Both the position numbers and the translations under genes were made by a program. The notes below the pieces were generated by a model. It made no database searches and was not told the DNA's origin. It was given only the letters and a program-made list of their open reading frames with translations. This document shows, in pieces, positions 1 through 7,898 of a DNA stretch of 32,145 nucleotides (positions are counted from its first letter, which is position 1; the number at the start of each line of letters is the position of its first letter). This DNA is from Alphaproteobacteria bacterium (GTDB taxonomy: Bacteria > Pseudomonadota > Alphaproteobacteria > RF32 > CAG-239): assembly GCA_017470585.1 (NCBI GenBank), contig JAFUYI010000079.1:1-32145 (forward strand). The letters are read 5' to 3'.

Positions 1-27
1 GGAATAATAAACAGTGCAAAATTTTGC

Positions 28-246
28 TTTACAATCGCGATTTTTTGTGATAGTGTGAAAGGCGAAGTGAATGAAAAGTCACTTTGAGGTATGATAGCCT
101 CTCACAGATTGTCCATCAAGACATAAAATTGCTTTCAACCTTATTATGGTTGGAAGGTTGGGGAATATAAAGAATACCCGACACTGTTATCTGTGACAGC
201 TATCAACTTCCAACCACCTCGTCTGCTCGTCGGGGTGGTTTCTTTA
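28..246 (+). ncRNA. Promoter and structured leader RNA, cassette copy 1
   Basis: The promoter is TTTACA (28-33), a 17-nt spacer and TAGTGT (51-56). The leader then folds as follows. P1 is a hairpin, 65-70 with 79-84. P2 is GAGGT (86-90) with GCCTC (97-101). Pseudoknot A pairs the P2 loop TGATAG (92-97) with CTATCA (200-205). Pseudoknot B pairs TCACAGA (102-108) with TCTGTGA (190-196), which lies in the loop of hairpin P5 (184-199). P3 is GGTTGGAAG (148-156) with CTTCCAACC (207-215). P4 is 157-162 with 177-182 and carries the conserved loop GAATATAAAGAATA (163-176). A terminator-like hairpin AACCACC (212-218) / GGTGGTT (234-240) plus a T-rich tract follows and shares AACC with P3. Seen directly; the regulatory role is inferred from covariation with the other six copies. 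Confidence 0.88.
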
Positions 247-272
247 TTAACAATAGATAAGGAAGTTTGAAT

Positions 273-779
273 ATGAATAAATATATTTTAATGCTCGGTG
301 TTGCCGCGGTTTCCATAGGCTCATATTGTTCTTACGCTGGCAATTCTGCCACGATGACCGTTACCGCCACAATCGCCCATGATGTAAGCCTTACCAAAAC
401 CAGAGATTTAAGCTTTGGAACAATTACCATAAATCCGGGATATACGGGAGAGGATACAAATTGGAATTATGATAGCAACGGTTCTGTTAGCATTCCTACA
501 GGGATGGCAATTGTTTCGGCAGATAATGCTACAGTCGGCATTTTTACCGCGAATGTCCCCGCTCCCTTCACTTCATTGAGCGTTACAGGAAATAGCGGAT
601 CTGATATTGGCGGTATTTTCGGTGGAACTATAGATGATAATTATTGTGGTTTTTCTATTGAACACGGAAGCGGCAATGTTTTTTATGTTTATCCCGAGGT
701 GTGTGACATGACAGATGTATCAATAGTCCGCCCCGGTGTGTACGAAGGCACATTGACTATTGAATATTCGCCTAGTTGA
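273..779 (+). CDS. Small exported beta-rich surface protein, type A, copy 1
   Basis: 168 residues. The start is the ATG at 273, seven bases after GGAAG (261-265); an in-frame TTG at 267 lies too close to that site. An N-terminal signal peptide (MNKYILMLG, cleavage near YAG) is followed by a Thr/Ser/Gly-rich region. The pattern SATMTVTATI, DLSFGTITINP, a GxFTANV-like strand and a final GTLTIEYSPS resembles DUF4402/pilin-like beta sandwiches. It keeps only the C-terminal cysteine pair (YCGF and PEVC); the NPSACxxxxxSCGG pair of the other copies is missing. It is the gene served by leader copy 1 and is followed by a strong terminator. Exported or surface location is inferred from the signal peptide; the function is unknown. 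Confidence 0.85.
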   Translation: MNKYILMLGVAAVSIGSYCSYAGNSATMTVTATIAHDVSLTKTRDLSFGTITINPGYTGEDTNWNYDSNGSVSIPTGMAIVSADNATVGIFTANVPAPFTSLSVTGNSGSDIGGIFGGTIDDNYCGFSIEHGSGNVFYVYPEVCDMTDVSIVRPGVYEGTLTIEYSPS

Positions 780-801
780 TAAAGCAAATCTTAAAAAACG
801 A

Positions 802-833
802 ATCGGAGGGCGCAAACACCCTCCGATTTTTTT
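802..833 (+). terminator. Intrinsic terminator of cassette 1
   Basis: ATCGGAGGG / CCCTCCGAT hairpin with loop CGCAAACA, followed by seven T. It separates cassette 1 from the convergent gene at 832-1380. A T-rich run on the opposite strand means it may serve both directions. Confidence 0.9.
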
Positions 834-1380
834 ACTCCACGCTAAAAGAATCGTTGCTGTCCATTTTGGCTAAATCGTCTTTTAACTGCTGATTATCGGG
901 CATTTTGCCTTTTTTTGCCATCGTTTTTAAGTCGTTTTCATAGGCTTTCAAGCGTTTTTGATAAGCTTTTTCATGAGGCAGTTCATCTCCCAAACCGTCA
1001 TCGGCAGTATAAACGCTCGCTTGCCTTATTTCTTGTTGTACTTTTTCATCAATCGCATCGCCGGCAGGAATGAGCGCAACAACTTCATCTCTCATCGGTT
1101 TGTTATTAAAATCGGGAAGTTTTACCACGCGATTGGGGCGAGGAGAGGGGGGTGTTTCTTTTTCCATTTCGTTTTTAATCATAATTCCCTCATCGGTTAC
1201 TTTAATAATGTCTTTTTCAAGGCTGGGAAAAGAGGGGAGTTTTTCCTGTCGGTTAAATTCGTTTTCCGGTATGAAAAAACCGGGGCGAACCGTCTTGCGG
1301 ACATAAGCATCTGAGGCTTGCGCCCATGTATTGTTGCAAGTCAATATTCCTATAGAAATCAAAATAAATAAATTGCGCAT
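832..1380 (-). CDS. Exported protein of unknown function
   Basis: 182 residues. The N-terminus has a Sec signal peptide (hydrophobic LFILISIGIL, likely cleavage after NTWAQA). The mature part is hydrophilic, Lys/Glu/Pro-rich and lacks cysteine. It ends in a charged helical region, roughly residues 130-175 (EKAYQKRLKAYENDLKTMAK). I recognise no domain. It is divergent from the exported protein at 1428, with only 47 bp between their starts, so both promoters must lie in that gap. Its 3' end meets the terminator of cassette 1. A periplasmic or envelope location is inferred from the signal peptide. Confidence 0.75.
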   Translation of the reverse strand: MRNLFILISIGILTCNNTWAQASDAYVRKTVRPGFFIPENEFNRQEKLPSFPSLEKDIIKVTDEGIMIKNEMEKETPPSPRPNRVVKLPDFNNKPMRDEVVALIPAGDAIDEKVQQEIRQASVYTADDGLGDELPHEKAYQKRLKAYENDLKTMAKKGKMPDNQQLKDDLAKMDSNDSFSVE

Positions 1381-1427
1381 GGTGTTCTAAACCTAATATT
1401 AACCAATAAAGTATTATCCTATAATAC

Positions 1428-2123
1428 ATGAAAAAATTTATTTTGACATCAATATTTTGCACTTTTGCAATTATAAATAATTCTTCTGCCGCAGAGAACG
1501 TTCAAACTTTGCCGGCACAAGAAAATGCCTGCGCCGGTTTTGAGAAAATACGCCCACGGCTTCGTTTGCGCAGTTCTTACGGAAGATTGCGCTATAACCG
1601 TGATTATGACACTTTGAATTTGGGTCTTATGAGTGAACGTGAGGGGCTAAAGGAAGACGGGATGTTTACCGCCGGATTTTCCACGGTTGATTTTGATTGG
1701 TCGGTGTCCTTGAACACCGTATCAAGAACTTCGGGCGATGTGATTTGCGTTATTCCCGCAAGCGTGGAGGTCTTTTTAGGTTATCAGAATCCCACTATCT
1801 ATTTAAGCAGCGATTTGGATGATAAGACCTGCCAATATCAGACGGTTCTGCGCCACGAACGCCAGCACCAGCAGATTAACATTATGGTTTTGGACTACTA
1901 CCTGCCGAAGTTAAAACAGCACTTTGAAGAAAACTTGAAAGTCTTAAAAGCCCGCGCCGTGGAATCGGAAAAAGATATTGACAGAACGGTTGATGAAATG
2001 AACGAAACTTATGTTGAAAATATCAGGGATATTGTCAACCGTTTTCAAATTACTCTGCAATTAGAACAAAAACGCTTGGATACAAGAGAAAATTATACTT
2101 ATGAGAGCGGACTTTGCCGTTGA
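1428..2123 (+). CDS. Exported HExxH protein, putative zinc metallopeptidase
   Basis: 231 residues with a signal peptide (MKKFILTSIFCTFAII, cleavage near SSAA). Residues 143-147 read HERQH, an HExxH zinc-binding and catalytic motif, inside a predicted helix (TVLRHERQHQQINIMVLDYY). A long charged helical C-terminus follows (about 155-225). Four cysteines remain in the mature protein (C35, C107, C135, C230), compatible with periplasmic disulfides. The layout recalls DUF922-type predicted peptidases, but I cannot confirm the family. The gene converges on ftsI with one base between the two stop codons and no terminator between them. Function is a motif-based inference. Confidence 0.7.
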   Translation: MKKFILTSIFCTFAIINNSSAAENVQTLPAQENACAGFEKIRPRLRLRSSYGRLRYNRDYDTLNLGLMSEREGLKEDGMFTAGFSTVDFDWSVSLNTVSRTSGDVICVIPASVEVFLGYQNPTIYLSSDLDDKTCQYQTVLRHERQHQQINIMVLDYYLPKLKQHFEENLKVLKARAVESEKDIDRTVDEMNETYVENIRDIVNRFQITLQLEQKRLDTRENYTYESGLCR

Positions 2124-2124
2124 A

Positions 2125-3849
2125 CTATCGCTTATAAGAAGCCTCAATCATTTTGGAACGTTTGTCGTCAATATCATAGTTGGCTTTGATGTTTAACTGC
2201 GGAGCAATGGCGGTGATGATTTCTCCTGCCGTCGGCACCGTATTCCATCCCGAGGTGGCAAATCCGAAAGTCGCCTTGCTGGCTTTGGGTTCATCCATCA
2301 TCAAAAACAGAGCGTATTTCGGGTTTGAAACCGGAAATGTGGCAAGAAATGAAGTCATAACCTTTTTATCAATATAATTGCCTTTTACCAATTTCAGGGC
2401 AGTTCCGGTTTTACCGGCGACTTCATAGCCGGGAACATTGGCGCGCTTGCCCGAGCCTTTAACCACAACGCCGCGCAGGAGTTTGCGCATTGTCATCGAT
2501 GTTTTTTGCGCCATAACTTTTTTGCCTGTCGGTTGCTCATCGAGTTTTATTAAAGTCGGTTTATAATAAGTTCCGCCGTTTACCACTGCCGAAAAAGCGG
2601 TGATTAAATGCAACGGAGTTACGGAAATGCCGTATCCGTAAGCAACGGTTGCGGTCGTTTCTTCGCCCCAGCGGCGCGGCAAACTCGGATGAGCTTTTTC
2701 GGTAACTTCAAAGCTTTTTATTGTGTCAAATAAGCCTAAATTTTTTAAGAATTTTCGTTGCTGTTCTTTGCCGACTTTTAAGGCAATCTGTGCCGAACCG
2801 ATATTTGAGGAGTGAATTAAAATCTCCTGCAAGTCAAGCCAGCGGTTTTCCCCGCGGTAATCTTTGATGGTATTATAACGCAATTTTAAGGGCTTTGTTG
2901 CATCAAATTTGTCGGTGAGCTTGATTTTGCCGCTGTCCAGTCCCATTGCGGCGTTGAAAATCTTTAATACCGAACCGGGTTCATACAAGCCCAAAGTGGC
3001 AAAATTGAATTGAGTTCGTTCCTCCGGAGTGGTATTCAAATTAGGATCGAAATCGGGCAATGAAATCATAGCCAACACTTCTCCGGTGTTGACATCCATT
3101 AAAATCGCCGCTCCGCCCAAAGCATCAAATTTATTGATTGCCGAGAGCAATTTTTCTCTTATGGTGTCCTGAATACCGGCATCAACGCTTAATTGTAAAG
3201 GTACATCGGAAGTGGTAAGCCGCTCGTTAAATTCTTTTTCAATGCCGGAAATGCCGATGTCGTCAATATTGGTCTTGCCCAAAATGTGTGAAAAAAGATT
3301 GGAATGAGGATAAACACGCTTTTCAACCTTTTCAAAGTCAAGTCCCTCAACGCCCAAAGCATAAATTTGGTATTTCTGCGCCAGAGAAAGATTGCGCTTG
3401 ATATAAACAAATTTCTTTTTGGTGTTAAGCCTCTCTAAAATATCCTCGTAGAGCATATCCGGTATCAGCTCGCTTAATTTGGCGGCAACCTCCGGTTTGT
3501 TGCGGATTTTGTGCGGCTTGGCATAGAGATTTACCGTTGGCAGAGTGGTAGCGATAATAGCCCCGTTGCGGTCAATAATATCAGCTCTTGTGATGGGGTT
3601 GGCAATATGAACTTGCGGAAGAATATCGTCTTCCTTGTCTTTGCCGGGAGTGTATCCGCTGATGCAGACCATAAAAGTCCTTACGGCAATCAAAACATAC
3701 ACGGCAATTACGCCCAAAACGGCCCAAAACATTCGGGATTTACAACTGTTGAGAGGGTCTTTTTCGATGTTATAGTTAGAGAAAGTGCGGTTAAGTTTAA
3801 TTTCTTCCCCGGGTAAATAAAACTCGTTTTTTTTCTTAAATAACCGCAT
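2125..3849 (-). CDS. ftsI: Peptidoglycan transpeptidase FtsI (PBP3), division-specific
   Basis: 574 residues. A cytoplasmic N-tail precedes one membrane segment (about 40-62), then a PBP dimerisation domain (ITRADIIDRNGAIIATT near 86-102) and the transpeptidase domain. The catalytic set is complete: SVLK with Ser293 and Lys296, SSN at 347-349, and KTGTA at 480-484. The enzyme crosslinks septal peptidoglycan in the periplasm within the divisome. It lies 8 bp after ftsL in the mraZ-rsmH-ftsL-ftsI operon. murE and the other mur genes that usually follow in the dcw cluster are absent here; a convergent unrelated gene comes next. The length is normal for the family. Confidence 0.95.
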   Translation of the reverse strand: MRLFKKKNEFYLPGEEIKLNRTFSNYNIEKDPLNSCKSRMFWAVLGVIAVYVLIAVRTFMVCISGYTPGKDKEDDILPQVHIANPITRADIIDRNGAIIATTLPTVNLYAKPHKIRNKPEVAAKLSELIPDMLYEDILERLNTKKKFVYIKRNLSLAQKYQIYALGVEGLDFEKVEKRVYPHSNLFSHILGKTNIDDIGISGIEKEFNERLTTSDVPLQLSVDAGIQDTIREKLLSAINKFDALGGAAILMDVNTGEVLAMISLPDFDPNLNTTPEERTQFNFATLGLYEPGSVLKIFNAAMGLDSGKIKLTDKFDATKPLKLRYNTIKDYRGENRWLDLQEILIHSSNIGSAQIALKVGKEQQRKFLKNLGLFDTIKSFEVTEKAHPSLPRRWGEETTATVAYGYGISVTPLHLITAFSAVVNGGTYYKPTLIKLDEQPTGKKVMAQKTSMTMRKLLRGVVVKGSGKRANVPGYEVAGKTGTALKLVKGNYIDKKVMTSFLATFPVSNPKYALFLMMDEPKASKATFGFATSGWNTVPTAGEIITAIAPQLNIKANYDIDDKRSKMIEASYKR

Positions 3850-3857
3850 ATTTTTTC

Positions 3858-4244
3858 CTATCGCTGTGCTTTGGCCAAACGGCGCAATTCACGGTTTTGG
3901 TCGGCTTTTTCGCCGATGTTGCGGCGAGCCATAAGCTTGCGGGCGGTCTGATCTGCCTCATAGTCAAAGGGCAGGGCGGCATAGCTGATAATCTGCTCGG
4001 CTTTAACCGGTTCAAGGGCGATATGTTTGGAAGCAAGACTGCGCAATCTTTCGGGATTGTTCAAGTGGCTCCATTCGGCTTTAAGAATATGAATTGATTT
4101 AACATCATCGTTAATGCGGCTGTTGATTTGGGTTAGCTCTTTTTCCAAATCTTCAACATAATTTTTCATTACAAAGGTTCCGAACGCCATAAAAATCGTT
4201 AAGGTAAACCATAAACATACGGCAGCAGATTTAGTATTATTCAT
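3858..4244 (-). CDS. ftsL: Cell division protein FtsL
   Basis: 128 residues, single-pass. A short cytoplasmic tail and a membrane segment (about 9-28) are followed by a heptad-like coiled coil (about 30-65, VEDLEKELTQINSRI). Then comes the typical LNNPERLRSLASKHIALEPV region shared by FtsL proteins. FtsL forms a complex with FtsB and FtsQ that recruits and activates FtsWI at the septum. Its ATG overlaps the rsmH stop by four bases, suggesting translational coupling. Sequence conservation in FtsL is low; the call rests on topology, the NPERLR-type motif and its place between rsmH and ftsI. Confidence 0.88.
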   Translation of the reverse strand: MNNTKSAAVCLWFTLTIFMAFGTFVMKNYVEDLEKELTQINSRINDDVKSIHILKAEWSHLNNPERLRSLASKHIALEPVKAEQIISYAALPFDYEADQTARKLMARRNIGEKADQNRELRRLAKAQR

Positions 4245-5164
4245 TGTTTGTCTCCGTTATTTTTTACTGCATAACGCAATTTCGCCGAATGAGAACGGGG
4301 GTTAGAGGATATTTCCTCAACGGAGGGCAAAATCGCTTTGGAGCAGTAGGAAAAATCCGCGGCCGTGCGTAGAGGTGCTTCCGGAAGATAACGCGAAACA
4401 TTGGCAACGTGTCCGGATTTTTCATTAAAAAAGTTCTTAACAATGCGGTCTTCCAAAGAATGGAAAGTAACAACACACATAACCCCTTCTTGTTTGAGAA
4501 GAGAAAGTGCGCCTTCAAGACCGCGCTTTAATTCGCCCAGTTCATCGTTTACGGCAATGCGTAAAGCCTGAAAAGTTCTGGTTGCGGGATCAGCCTGTCC
4601 CGATTTTTTGAAAATAATCCGGTAGATAATTTCTGCAAGCTCGGAGGTGGTCTTAATCGGTTTGATTGCTCGGGCCTTAACGATGGCCGCGGCAATTTGG
4701 CGCGATTTACGCTCCTCACCGTATTGATAAATAATGTCGGCAAGCTCTTGTTGCCCAAGAGAGTTTACCAAATCATACGCCGAAACACCGCGGCATGACA
4801 TACGCATATCAAGCGGGGCATCAAAGCGGAAAGAAAAGCCGCGCTCGGCGTTATCAAGCTGCATGGATGATACGCCGATGTCAAAAACAATGCCGTCGGC
4901 GGGAGTTGTTATCAGCTCTTTTATATCGCCGAAACAACCGGCTACAAACTCGAAACGCGCACCGTAAAGGGAAGATAACTCGTCTGCTCGCTCTTTGACA
5001 TTGGGGTCGCGGTCAATGGCAATAACCTTGCAATCGGCAGATTTAAGAATTGCCTCGCTATAGCCTCCGTTGCCGAAAGTTGCATCAATGTAAGTGCCGC
5101 CGTCTTTAACGGCAAGGCTTTTTATAACCTCATTTAACATAACAGGTATATGCTTTTGACTCAT
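4241..5164 (-). CDS. rsmH: 16S rRNA m4C1402 methyltransferase RsmH (MraW)
   Basis: 307 residues, the normal family length. The N-terminus HIPVMLNEV is the hallmark of the family. The SAM-binding motif follows (TYIDATFGNGGYSEAIL). Later motifs are also typical: GIVFDIGVSSMQLD, AERGFSFR, TRTFQALRIAVNDEL and VVTFHSLEDRIVKNFF. It methylates N4 of C1402 in 16S rRNA using SAM. Its ATG overlaps the end of mraZ by four bases and its stop overlaps the start of ftsL, so the operon is tightly packed. Confidence 0.96.
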   Translation of the reverse strand: MSQKHIPVMLNEVIKSLAVKDGGTYIDATFGNGGYSEAILKSADCKVIAIDRDPNVKERADELSSLYGARFEFVAGCFGDIKELITTPADGIVFDIGVSSMQLDNAERGFSFRFDAPLDMRMSCRGVSAYDLVNSLGQQELADIIYQYGEERKSRQIAAAIVKARAIKPIKTTSELAEIIYRIIFKKSGQADPATRTFQALRIAVNDELGELKRGLEGALSLLKQEGVMCVVTFHSLEDRIVKNFFNEKSGHVANVSRYLPEAPLRTAADFSYCSKAILPSVEEISSNPRSHSAKLRYAVKNNGDKQ

Positions 5165-5625
5165 TTGGCATCTCCATGCCTTAAACTGGGGCGATTCTTA
5201 AACACTTCTTCGCGTATGCGTTTTTCTTCAATCTCCCAATTTTGCGGATTCCAAATCTGGAATTTTCTTCCCTTACCGACAAAAACCGCCGAATCGGTGA
5301 TTTGTGCGTGTTGTAATAATTTTTCGGATAAGGTTATGCGTCCGGTGCTGTCAAAAGCAAAACGTCTGGCATCGCCGAAAATAAGATTGGTTAAGTCATC
5401 CTGTTCCTGCGAAAAGAAATCAAGCGAACTTTCCATATCACTGGCGATTTTTTCCAAAAGTTCCTCGGCACAACCCTCGATACAGGGCGATGTGAGGCTG
5501 CGATAGCATACGATTTCGCTTGACAATTCTTTAACAATTGCGCGGTAATCCGAGGGCAGTGAAACGCGTCCTTTGGCGTCCACTTTATTGGTGATGGTAT
5601 CCATAAAGAGAAAAGTTTTTCTCAA
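5161..5625 (-). CDS. mraZ: Transcriptional regulator MraZ
   Basis: 154 residues, with two SpoVT-AbrB-like repeats (VDAKGRVSLPSDYRAI near 15-30 and DSTGRITLSEKLLQHA in the second half). MraZ is the DNA-binding autoregulator at the head of the dcw operon. Start choice: an ATG at 5604 has no good ribosome site. A TTG at 5625 has GAGGG seven bases upstream and restores the family's usual Phe-containing lead before DAKGR. I therefore prefer TTG at 5625, with ATG 5604 as the alternative. Three TGGGA boxes lie upstream. Confidence 0.93.
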   Translation of the reverse strand: MRKTFLFMDTITNKVDAKGRVSLPSDYRAIVKELSSEIVCYRSLTSPCIEGCAEELLEKIASDMESSLDFFSQEQDDLTNLIFGDARRFAFDSTGRITLSEKLLQHAQITDSAVFVGKGRKFQIWNPQNWEIEEKRIREEVFKNRPSLRHGDAK

Positions 5626-5667
5626 TTTTTTGCCCTCATTAAGATTACTTGTTTTTATGGTATATCA

Positions 5668-5692
5668 TGGGAAATTATGGGAATCAATGGGA
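5668..5692. promoter_or_regulatory. Three TGGGA boxes, likely MraZ operator
   Basis: TGGGA occurs at 5668, 5678 and 5688, each separated by exactly five bases, about 45-65 bp upstream of mraZ. Three TGGGN repeats with 5-nt spacers are the known E. coli MraZ site. Here they read on the strand opposite to mraZ transcription. Autoregulation is inferred. Confidence 0.75.
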
Positions 5693-5854
5693 AAATTTCA
5701 CTTTTTTATGGGTGTTCATGTTATGTTCTTGAGCTTTATAAAGAGCGTTTCGGCTAATGTGTTGAAAGGCGGTTTTTTTTTGGAGTTTTGATATTAAAAA
5801 AAAAAAATAAAATTTTTCTTGATTTTCATTACATTTTGAGTAATTTATACACAG

Positions 5855-6274
5855 GGCAGCCGGATAGCTGCGTGAATTGGTTTCTTTTTTTATAAAAAGG
5901 GGCTGTTCATGAGGAAAGTCCGGGCTTCATGGAAACAGGACACCGGATAACGTCCGGCTGGAGTAATCCAAGGGAAAGTGCCGCAGAAAATTACCGCCGG
6001 ACGGTTTGGGTATCCGGTAAGGTTGAAAAGGCGAGGTAAGAGCTCACCGCGGGGTCAGCAATGCCCCCGGCATAGGTAAACCCTGTTCGAAGCAAGGCCA
6101 AGTAGGGAGGACTTTTTTATAAAAGTTACAGGAGGCGTTTCCAACTCCGCTCCAGAGGTAGGCCGCGTTGAGCAGGACAGCGATGTTCTGCAAAGATGAA
6201 TAGCTATACATCCGCCCCGTTTTCAAATTTTTGAGGCGGGATCACGGAGGACAGAACCCGGCTTATAGGCTGCC
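5855..6274 (+). ncRNA. rnpB: RNase P RNA, bacterial class A
   Basis: The catalytic RNA of RNase P, which matures tRNA 5' ends. Landmarks in order: P1 5' strand GGCAGCC (5855-5861), GAGGAAAGTCCGGGCTTC (from about 5910), the AGGGAAAGTGCCGCAGAAA block (about 5970), GGTAAGAGCTCACCGC (about 6034), ACAGAACCCGGCTTAT (about 6251) and the closing P1 strand GGCTGCC (6268-6274). A T-rich tract at 6278-6284 can end transcription. Placement next to mraZ is usual in alphaproteobacteria. The 5' end is set by P1 pairing and could be off by a few bases. lpxC begins 25 bp downstream. Confidence 0.95.
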
Positions 6275-6299
6275 TGATTTTTTTCTAACGGAGTATAAA

Positions 6300-7154
6300 A
6301 TGCTGCAACATACTTTGACCGAGGATATAAAAATTGTAGGAAAGGGGCTGCATTCGGGGATGGATGTTGAGCTTGTTATTTCCCCAGCCGAAGAAAACAA
6401 AGGCATAACCTTTGTAAGAAGCGATATTAAAGATAAAAAAGATATTGCGGCGCGCTATTCGGAGGTTGTCAACACCGGAAATTGTACCTGTATCGGAACC
6501 GATGATAAAAACTCTATAGCCACGATTGAGCATCTTATGGCGGCATTATATACGGTCGGTATTGATAATGCTTTAATCAAAGTTTCAAGTCCCGAAGTGC
6601 CGATTTTAGACGGCAGTGCCGAAATGTGGTATAAAATGATAAAAAACGCTCCTCAAAAAGAGCAGACTTCGCCCCGTCGGTATTTGAAAGTTTTGCGTGA
6701 AGTGGAGTATAAAGACGAATCGGGCGCGTATATCAAGTTGGCTCCGTATCAGGATGGGCTTTATATCAACTTTGCGATTGAGTTTAAATCAAAACTTATC
6801 GGTCATCAGGAGTTTCACGGGCTTATAAGTGAGGATGTTTTTGCCAAAGATATTGCGCCTTGCCGGACTTTTTGTGAAAAAAGCCAGATTGATTACCTTA
6901 AATCAATCGGTCTTATAAAGGGAGGAAGCCTTGATAATGCCTTGGTTATTGACGGTGATAAGGTCTTAAATCCCGATGGGCTTAAACACCAAAACGAATG
7001 CGTCAATCATAAAGTTTTGGATGCCATAGGCGATATGTACACTTCGGGATTTTTTATCCTCGGGGAATTGAGCGCGTATAAGAGCGGGCATTTTCACAAT
7101 AACGAGTTATTAAAAAAACTGTTTGCGGACAGTTCTAATTACGAATTGGTATAA
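6300..7154 (+). CDS. lpxC: UDP-3-O-acyl-N-acetylglucosamine deacetylase LpxC
   Basis: 284 residues. The ATG at 6300 has ACGGAG six to seven bases upstream, and the protein then starts MLQHTLTEDIKIVGKGLHSG as the family does; an extension back to 6231 would run into rnpB. LpxC removes acetate in the first committed step of lipid A synthesis in the cytoplasm. Zinc and catalytic residues are present: His78 in IEHLMAAL, His237 and Asp241 in NHKVLDAIGD, and His264 in SGHFHNN. It is followed two bases later by bamD, forming an envelope-biogenesis run. Confidence 0.96.
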   Translation: MLQHTLTEDIKIVGKGLHSGMDVELVISPAEENKGITFVRSDIKDKKDIAARYSEVVNTGNCTCIGTDDKNSIATIEHLMAALYTVGIDNALIKVSSPEVPILDGSAEMWYKMIKNAPQKEQTSPRRYLKVLREVEYKDESGAYIKLAPYQDGLYINFAIEFKSKLIGHQEFHGLISEDVFAKDIAPCRTFCEKSQIDYLKSIGLIKGGSLDNALVIDGDKVLNPDGLKHQNECVNHKVLDAIGDMYTSGFFILGELSAYKSGHFHNNELLKKLFADSSNYELV

Positions 7155-7156
7155 AA

Positions 7157-7882
7157 ATGGTAAAATCAAAATTTTTAATCTGGGCTGCGGCCTTGCTGAT
7201 ACTTACGGGATGTGCCAACAAAGACACCGAGCAGGAGCAACTCTCGGTTGAAAGACTTTATAATCGGGCGCACAAACGATTGAAAAAAACACAGTATAAA
7301 GGCGCGGCGGAAACTTTTGAACAGGTGGAATTGGAATATCCCTATTCGCAATGGGCGACGGAAGCAAAATTGATGGGGGCATACGCTTATTATAAAGATG
7401 AAAGTTATGACGATGCGGTGATGGCTTTGGATCGTTTCATCCGTTTCCATCCCGGCAACAAAAATATTGCCTATGCTTACTATTTGAAAGCGGTATGTTA
7501 TTTTGATCAAATTTCTGATGTCCGGCGCGATCAGGGCGAAACAGCGAAAGCTTTGGAGAGTTTGGAACAGTTGGTGCTGCGTTTCCCGACTTCAAAATAT
7601 GCCGATGATGCGCGCAAAAAGATTGTTTTTGCCCGCGGACATATAGCGGGGCAGGAAATGGAAATCGGGCGTTATTATTTCAAGCAGCATAACTATTTGT
7701 CGGCGTTGAACCGTTTTTCTAATGTGGTGAACAACTACCAAAACACCGAGTATATTGACGAGGCTTTGTATCGCCAATATGAGATTTACACTATTTTGGG
7801 ACTTCCCAATGAAGCCTCCAAGGCCAAGAGATTTTTGGAAATCCACTATCCGCAAAGTCCGTGGAAAAACAAAATTTCTTAA
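7157..7882 (+). CDS. bamD: Outer-membrane assembly lipoprotein BamD
   Basis: 241 residues. A lipoprotein signal ends in lipobox LTGC with Cys19. TPR-like helices follow (YNRAHKRLKKTQYKGAAETFEQVELEYPYS begins the first; further repeats near 65-120 and 165-215). The spacing of YPYS, FHPGN and FPTSKYADDA matches BamD/ComL. BamD acts in the periplasm on the inner leaflet of the outer membrane as part of the BAM complex that inserts beta-barrel proteins. It starts two bases after lpxC and is followed by recN, a common alphaproteobacterial order. Confidence 0.94.
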   Translation: MVKSKFLIWAAALLILTGCANKDTEQEQLSVERLYNRAHKRLKKTQYKGAAETFEQVELEYPYSQWATEAKLMGAYAYYKDESYDDAVMALDRFIRFHPGNKNIAYAYYLKAVCYFDQISDVRRDQGETAKALESLEQLVLRFPTSKYADDARKKIVFARGHIAGQEMEIGRYYFKQHNYLSALNRFSNVVNNYQNTEYIDEALYRQYEIYTILGLPNEASKAKRFLEIHYPQSPWKNKIS

Positions 7883-7898
7883 AAAAGGAAGGATTTTT

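Noticed and set aside
1..246. Leader as a known riboswitch, T-box, group I intron or ribozyme
   Set aside because: No T-box tRNA motif, intron core or small-ribozyme core could be found, and no known aptamer consensus matches. A database search could still change this.
5846..5854. TTATACACA as a DnaA box or replication origin
   Set aside because: Single site, immediately in front of rnpB and more likely part of its -10 region; no cluster of boxes or dnaA/dnaN nearby.
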